Part shown: piece by piece, positions 13,272-13,973 of the stretch
How positions within the stretch are numbered: position 1 is the first letter of the stretch
Layout: each line of letters begins with the position of its first letter
NCBI GenBank assembly: GCA_005883115.1
Contig: VAZQ01000325.1
Span: 1-13,973 of the forward strand
DNA length: 13,973 nucleotides
Direction of reading: 5' to 3'
Source: Alphaproteobacteria bacterium
GTDB taxonomy: Bacteria; Pseudomonadota; Alphaproteobacteria; Rhizobiales; Xanthobacteraceae
Position numbers and translations under genes: made by a program
Notes under the pieces: generated by a model
What the model saw: only the letters and a program-made list of their open reading frames with translations
Told to the model about the DNA's origin: nothing
The model's database searches: none

Positions 13272-13973
13272 GTTGCGGTGCTCGTTGGTGGCTTTGGTTG
13301 TACGCTGGCCGGTCCTGCTCCGGTCATATGCGAGTTGCGCGGTGCGGGTCCAGGTGGTTGCGCTGTTGGCGCTGGCGCTGGCGCTGAGCGCGCCAGTCGC
13401 CGCAGCCGCTGATCGGCCGGTGCGGATCGTGGCATTGGGCGATTCGCTCACCGCGGGTTTTGGTCTGCCGGCTGATGCAGCTTTCCCTGCTAAGCTTGAA
13501 CGGGCGCTCAAGGCCAAAGGGCTCGCCGTCGAGGTCACGAACGCGGGCGTGTCCGGCGATACGGCCTCTGGGGGACTTGCCCGCCTCGACTGGTCGGTCC
13601 CGGATGGGACGGACGCCGTTATCCTCGAACTCGGCGCCAATGACATGCTGCGCGGCATGGATCCTCAGGTCACGCGACAAGCCCTCGAAGAGATCGTGCG
13701 CCGTCTTACGCAGCGGCGTGTCACCGTGCTGCTCGCCGGGATGCGGGCGGCGGCCAATTTCGACGCTAGCTATAGGCGCGATTTCGATGCCATTTATCCC
13801 GAGCTGGCCACGCGCTACGACCTCCTGCTCTATCCTTTTTTCCTCGACGGCATTGCCGGCGAGAACGCGCTCAATCAGGGTGACGGACTTCATCCGAGCG
13901 GCGCAGGGGTCGATGCGATCGTTGCGCGCATTCTGCCCAAGGTGGAAGAGTTGGTCCGGCAAGCGCGCAGCAG
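13270..13973 (+). CDS. tesA: GDSL arylesterase / TesA-like lysophospholipase, 3' end outside window
   Basis: Exported SGNH hydrolase acting on esters or lysophospholipids (TesA, TAP, arylesterase EstA group). The frame has no stop before the window edge: 234 codons are visible and, judging by relatives, only a few are missing. Hydrophobic residues to about 46 include a second run, L-L-A-L-A-L-A-L, ending P-V-A-A-A-A, consistent with a signal peptide, though the leader is unusually long. Catalytic blocks are complete: G-D-S-L at 57-60 with nucleophile Ser59, N-A-G-V-S-G-D-T with Gly96, G-A-N-D with Asn124, and D-G-L-H-P with Asp205 and His208. Divergent from the ybbA/ybbP-like pair, as in E. 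coli, which supports the call. The natural substrate is not known. Confidence 0.93.
   Translation, partial: MLRCSLVALVVRWPVLLRSYASCAVRVQVVALLALALALSAPVAAAADRPVRIVALGDSLTAGFGLPADAAFPAKLERALKAKGLAVEVTNAGVSGDTASGGLARLDWSVPDGTDAVILELGANDMLRGMDPQVTRQALEEIVRRLTQRRVTVLLAGMRAAANFDASYRRDFDAIYPELATRYDLLLYPFFLDGIAGENALNQGDGLHPSGAGVDAIVARILPKVEELVRQARS

Noticed and set aside
13272..13658. N-terminal extension of the ABC ATPase frame
   Set aside because: The extra 129 residues are Ser/Ala/Arg-rich, antisense to the esterase with its full catalytic blocks, and absent from the family.
13324..13962. 212-residue minus-strand open frame
   Set aside because: Antisense to the esterase, whose GDSL, GAND and DGLHP blocks prove the plus-strand frame.
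1..13973. Mobile elements, CRISPR, tRNA/rRNA, defence or biosynthetic cluster
   Set aside because: No transposase, integrase, regular direct repeats or tRNA-like fold seen; gene order fits a conserved chromosomal region.

Overview
This window is a stretch of ordinary chromosome from a high-GC alphaproteobacterium, most likely Hyphomicrobiales (Rhizobiales), in the Bradyrhizobium/Xanthobacteraceae neighbourhood. That placement is inferred from gene content and order: a ccmA-B-C-D-G cluster divergent from an AcnA-type aconitase (as known beside cycVWXY in Bradyrhizobium japonicum), a DUF1223 and a DUF2794 gene just downstream, and many alphaproteobacterial-style proteins. I see no tRNA, rRNA, CRISPR array, insertion sequence, prophage or toxin/defence island.

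Layout from left to right. (1) The 3' part of a septation protein A (YciB) gene on the plus strand ends directly against the end of the ccm operon. (2) A minus-strand cytochrome c maturation operon runs right to left: ccmA (heme-export ATPase), ccmB (permease), a previously unremarkable-looking 32-codon frame that fills the B-C gap exactly, ccmC (heme handling), ccmD, and ccmG (periplasmic thioredoxin). The later Ccm genes (E, F, H, I) are not here, which is usual for this group. (3) A 286-base divergent control region separates ccmA from acnA. (4) Plus-strand acnA, an exported DUF1223 thioredoxin-like protein, a 352-base gap with hairpins and a near-consensus CtrA box, and a DUF2794 protein. 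(5) Minus-strand GNAT acetyltransferase, then a BI-1/TMBIM membrane protein with a strong terminator hairpin. (6) A minus-strand ATPase-permease pair of the YbbA-YbbP type, divergent from a plus-strand GDSL arylesterase/TesA-type lipase that runs off the right end. The last three genes match the tesA/ybbA/ybbP arrangement of E. coli.

How the genes work together: CcmA-D move or present heme for covalent attachment to c-type cytochromes while CcmG keeps apocytochrome cysteines reduced; aconitase feeds the TCA cycle that supplies electrons to that respiratory chain. The esterase and its ABC partner probably act at the cell envelope.

The main items deserving a second look are the 32-codon frame joined to ccmB and ccmC by ATGA overlaps at both ends (2132-2230), the esterase and ATPase start codons that share one CATG (13269-13272), and the CtrA-like box before DUF2794 (7642-7658). 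I do not see a convincing new multi-gene system.
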